This document shows positions 12,792 through 13,694 of a DNA stretch of 13,694 nt, piece by piece (the stretch's first letter is position 1; each line of letters starts with the position of its first letter). The position numbers and the translations under genes were made by a program. The stretch comes from Anaerolineae bacterium (lineage in GTDB: Bacteria; Chloroflexota; Anaerolineae; Anaerolineales; E44-bin32). The notes beneath the pieces were generated by a model that had not been told where the DNA came from, made no database searches, and saw only the letters and a list, made by a program, of their open reading frames with translations. The stretch lies in contig JAUVOZ010000037.1 of assembly GCA_030598885.1 (NCBI GenBank), forward strand, positions 1 through 13,694, written 5' to 3'.

Positions 12792-13670
12792 ATGGTTGAG
12801 CGGGAAGCGAACAAGACGCTTTCAAGTCATTTGTCTCGAGTGCAGCATGTAATCAGGGAAACGCATCGGGTGTTTATCGATCACGAGTGCGCTTTGCGTG
12901 CAGCTGGGCTGGCTTATCATCTGTTGATTTCTCTATTTCCACTGCTTCTGTTTCTCATCTTCCTCGGTAGCCGTTTGCTGAGCTTACAGGGCATTCGGCG
13001 ATCGCTGGATAGCTATCTTGAGGAGGTGCTGCCAGCTATCGCAGGCAACGTGGGGGTGATAATCGATCAGACGTTGCGCGTTAGAGGCACAATTGAGGTG
13101 ATTGGTGGCGTGCTTTTATTGTGGTCAGCCTCCGCGGTCTTCATTTCACTTTCATCGACGCTTAATGTGATCTGGGGAGCTTCACCTCGTTCGTTCTGGC
13201 GCCGTCGTGTGTTGGCCATCTTAACCGTCTTGATAATAGGTTCCCTGTTCATCGTTTCCGTATGGTTGGGTGCTCTTATTCCTTGGTCATGGTCCGGAAC
13301 GAATTCCGCTTTATGGCGCTGGTTGCGTCTCGGGATGGACTTGGGGGTGACAGTGCTCCTGCTTGGGTTGCTATATCGGATATTACCAAATCGGTGGGTG
13401 GCTTGGCGGGCAGCTTTTTTGGGGGCTTCCCTTGCCGGGTTATTGTGGCAAATTGCTAAAGGCATATTTGCTTGGTTCATAACCTCAGGTTTAAATAACT
13501 ACGGTTTGGTATATGGGTCATTGGCTTCTATAGTAAGCTTGCTGCTTTGGATTTACCTTTCCGGGGTGATTGTGTATGTGGGAGCTGCTTTCGGCTCGGT
13601 GCTGGAGGGGCAAGTACAGGCGTCAGGCGAAAGGCGGAATGAGTATAGGACGGGTATGAATTTGCGGTAG
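12792..13670 (+). CDS. YihY/BrkB (UPF0761) family inner-membrane protein
   Basis: This 292-aa polytopic membrane protein has about six hydrophobic segments: residues 38-62, 99-125, 140-163, 178-198, 204-230 and 240-270. Family landmarks are HECALRAAGLAYHLLISLFP (31-50), with the conserved AxxLAYxxLxSLFP pattern, and NNYGLVYGSLASIVSLLLW followed by IYLSGVIVYVGAAFG (235-267). The family was formerly, and wrongly, called RNase BN; its molecular function is not established and a transport or envelope role is assumed. The start is ATG at 12792 with GGAG 6 nt upstream. The short basic C-terminus (about 274-292) would be cytoplasmic. It stands alone after a 305-bp gap, and nothing in the context suggests a partner. 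Confidence 0.92.
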   Translation: MVEREANKTLSSHLSRVQHVIRETHRVFIDHECALRAAGLAYHLLISLFPLLLFLIFLGSRLLSLQGIRRSLDSYLEEVLPAIAGNVGVIIDQTLRVRGTIEVIGGVLLLWSASAVFISLSSTLNVIWGASPRSFWRRRVLAILTVLIIGSLFIVSVWLGALIPWSWSGTNSALWRWLRLGMDLGVTVLLLGLLYRILPNRWVAWRAAFLGASLAGLLWQIAKGIFAWFITSGLNNYGLVYGSLASIVSLLLWIYLSGVIVYVGAAFGSVLEGQVQASGERRNEYRTGMNLR

Positions 13671-13694
13671 GGTGGTTGCTTAGCCGGCATGAAG

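Overview
The window looks like chromosomal core-gene DNA from a Chloroflexota (Anaerolineae-like) bacterium. This is an inference from the small CxxC-free 59-residue protein, the style of the S1, S21 and HrcA proteins, a separate cobalamin-binding mutase subunit beside a MeaB GTPase, and palindromic GTAGGGGCGGAC-type repeats of a kind common in that phylum. No phage, plasmid, transposase, CRISPR or recognisable defence genes were found.

Layout. Positions 1-461 are non-coding and hold two inverted-repeat (MITE-like) elements with a further hairpin between them. A small conserved-looking protein (462-641) and a phosphoribosyltransferase (824-1330) follow. A consensus sigma-70 promoter (1383-1411) and a structured leader of about 155 nt, which includes a possible 27-codon leader ORF, precede a plus-strand translation operon: four-S1-domain protein (rpsA-like), rpsU and infA (1575-3201).

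Convergent to it on the minus strand is a complete class I heat-shock operon, read in the order hrcA, grpE, dnaK, dnaJ, prmA (9037 down to 3306). It has a clear promoter (9096-9124) and a perfect CIRCE operator (9055-9081). The CIRCE lies inside the longest hrcA reading frame, so the true hrcA start is downstream, at GTG 9037. Operator binding by HrcA would repress the whole chaperone set, and DnaK-DnaJ-GrpE form one folding machine. prmA (ribosomal protein L11 methyltransferase) is translationally coupled to dnaJ.

Divergent from hrcA, with its own TTGACA/TAGTAT promoter, is a thioredoxin with an unusual WCHPC active site (9206-9532). After it comes a 464-bp gap holding a 56-codon fragment that resembles the C-terminal tail of tryptophanyl-tRNA synthetase, probably a gene remnant. 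Then come a stand-alone B12-binding domain of methylmalonyl-CoA mutase type and the MeaB chaperone GTPase (9997-11425), a divergent PRPP synthetase (11530-12486), a 305-bp gap, and a six-helix YihY/BrkB-family membrane protein (12792-13670).

Most of the window is well-known housekeeping. The parts most worth a second look are the trpS tail remnant, the repeat elements at the left end, the leader ORF and hairpin before the S1 gene, the back-to-back hrcA/trxA promoters, and the WCHPC thioredoxin.
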